From Citrobacter enshiensis (GTDB lineage: Bacteria > Pseudomonadota > Gammaproteobacteria > Enterobacterales > Enterobacteriaceae): a stretch of DNA of 64,000 nt. This document shows positions 63,953 to 64,000 of this stretch, one piece after another. Where the stretch lies: assembly GCF_029338175.1 (NCBI RefSeq), contig NZ_CP119862.1, positions 248,001-312,000 on the forward strand, given 5' to 3'. Position 1 is the first letter of the stretch, and each line of letters begins with the position of its first letter. Under the pieces are notes generated by a model. The model made no database searches, was not told the origin of the DNA, and worked only from the letters and a program-made list of their open reading frames with translations. A program made the position numbers and the translations under genes.

Positions 63953-63974
63953 AATTTGCACTCTGTCACAAATT
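63953..63974 (-). promoter_or_regulatory. CRP site of the malT promoter
   Basis: On the minus strand the bases read AATTTGTGACAGAGTGCAAATT, a near-consensus 22-bp CRP site (TGTGA-N6-TGCAAA). It lies about 123 bases before malT, as expected for its cAMP-CRP-dependent promoter. malP, normally divergent, lies outside the window. Confidence 0.88.
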
Positions 63975-64000
63975 TAAATATCTCTGATTGGAAACTCTTT

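Overview
The window is chromosomal DNA from an Enterobacteriaceae member close to Escherichia, Salmonella and Citrobacter. Gene order is that of the E. coli K-12 yhhS-to-malT segment, written in the opposite direction to the K-12 map: yhhS, dcrB, yhhQ, tusA, zntA, yhhN, yhhM, yhhL, rsmD, ftsYEX, rpoH, livJ, panM, livKHMGF, ugpBAECQ, yhhA, ggt, yhhY, ryhB, yhhX, yhhW, gntRKU, yhgN, asd, glgBXCAP, glpD, glpEGR, malT. Protein lengths match the K-12 products almost residue for residue. Several non-K-12 inserts and REP/BIME elements suggest Citrobacter or a close relative, but the species cannot be fixed from sequence alone.

Layout: 1-9.5 kb holds membrane and metal genes (MFS exporter, DcrB, queuosine precursor transporter, TusA, Zn/Cd/Pb ATPase with a complete ZntR operator), rsmD and ftsY. 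9.5-12.3 kb is ftsEX and rpoH, with a sigma-E promoter and DnaA boxes. 12.4-22.1 kb is a PuuE-like aminotransferase followed by the branched-chain amino acid ABC transporter (livJ, livKHMGF). An AT-rich two-gene insert between livJ and panM looks like a toxin-immunity pair. 22.2-27.3 kb is the PhoB-type ugp glycerol-3-phosphate operon. 27.3-36.5 kb carries ggt, AaaT, the Fur-controlled sRNA RyhB, yhhXW and the gluconate genes. 36.5-37.5 kb is a small REP-flanked insert with a structured leader. 37.5-49.1 kb is yhgN, asd and the glycogen operon. 49.1-57.4 kb is an accessory block: small membrane proteins, a PstS-like lipoprotein, and a sugar-acid catabolic locus (IclR regulator, aldolase, dehydratase, MFS importer, divergent GldA-like dehydrogenase). 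57.4-64 kb is glpD, glpEGR and malT.

Most interesting: (1) at 37.08-37.29 kb, upstream of a 148-residue orphan gene, a bipartite sequence occurs in three copies. The middle one is complementary to both outer ones, the logic of the phage P4 CI RNA / P1 c4 antisense immunity switch. It has no other phage genes around it and sits between two near-identical BIMEs. (2) The orphan polymorphic-toxin-like gene and putative immunity gene lie between the two paralogous binding-protein genes livJ and livK. (3) The sugar-acid locus has two operator pairs, each with about 20 bp centre-to-centre spacing, in its divergent promoter region. (4) A preQ1-I-like riboswitch candidate precedes yhhQ.
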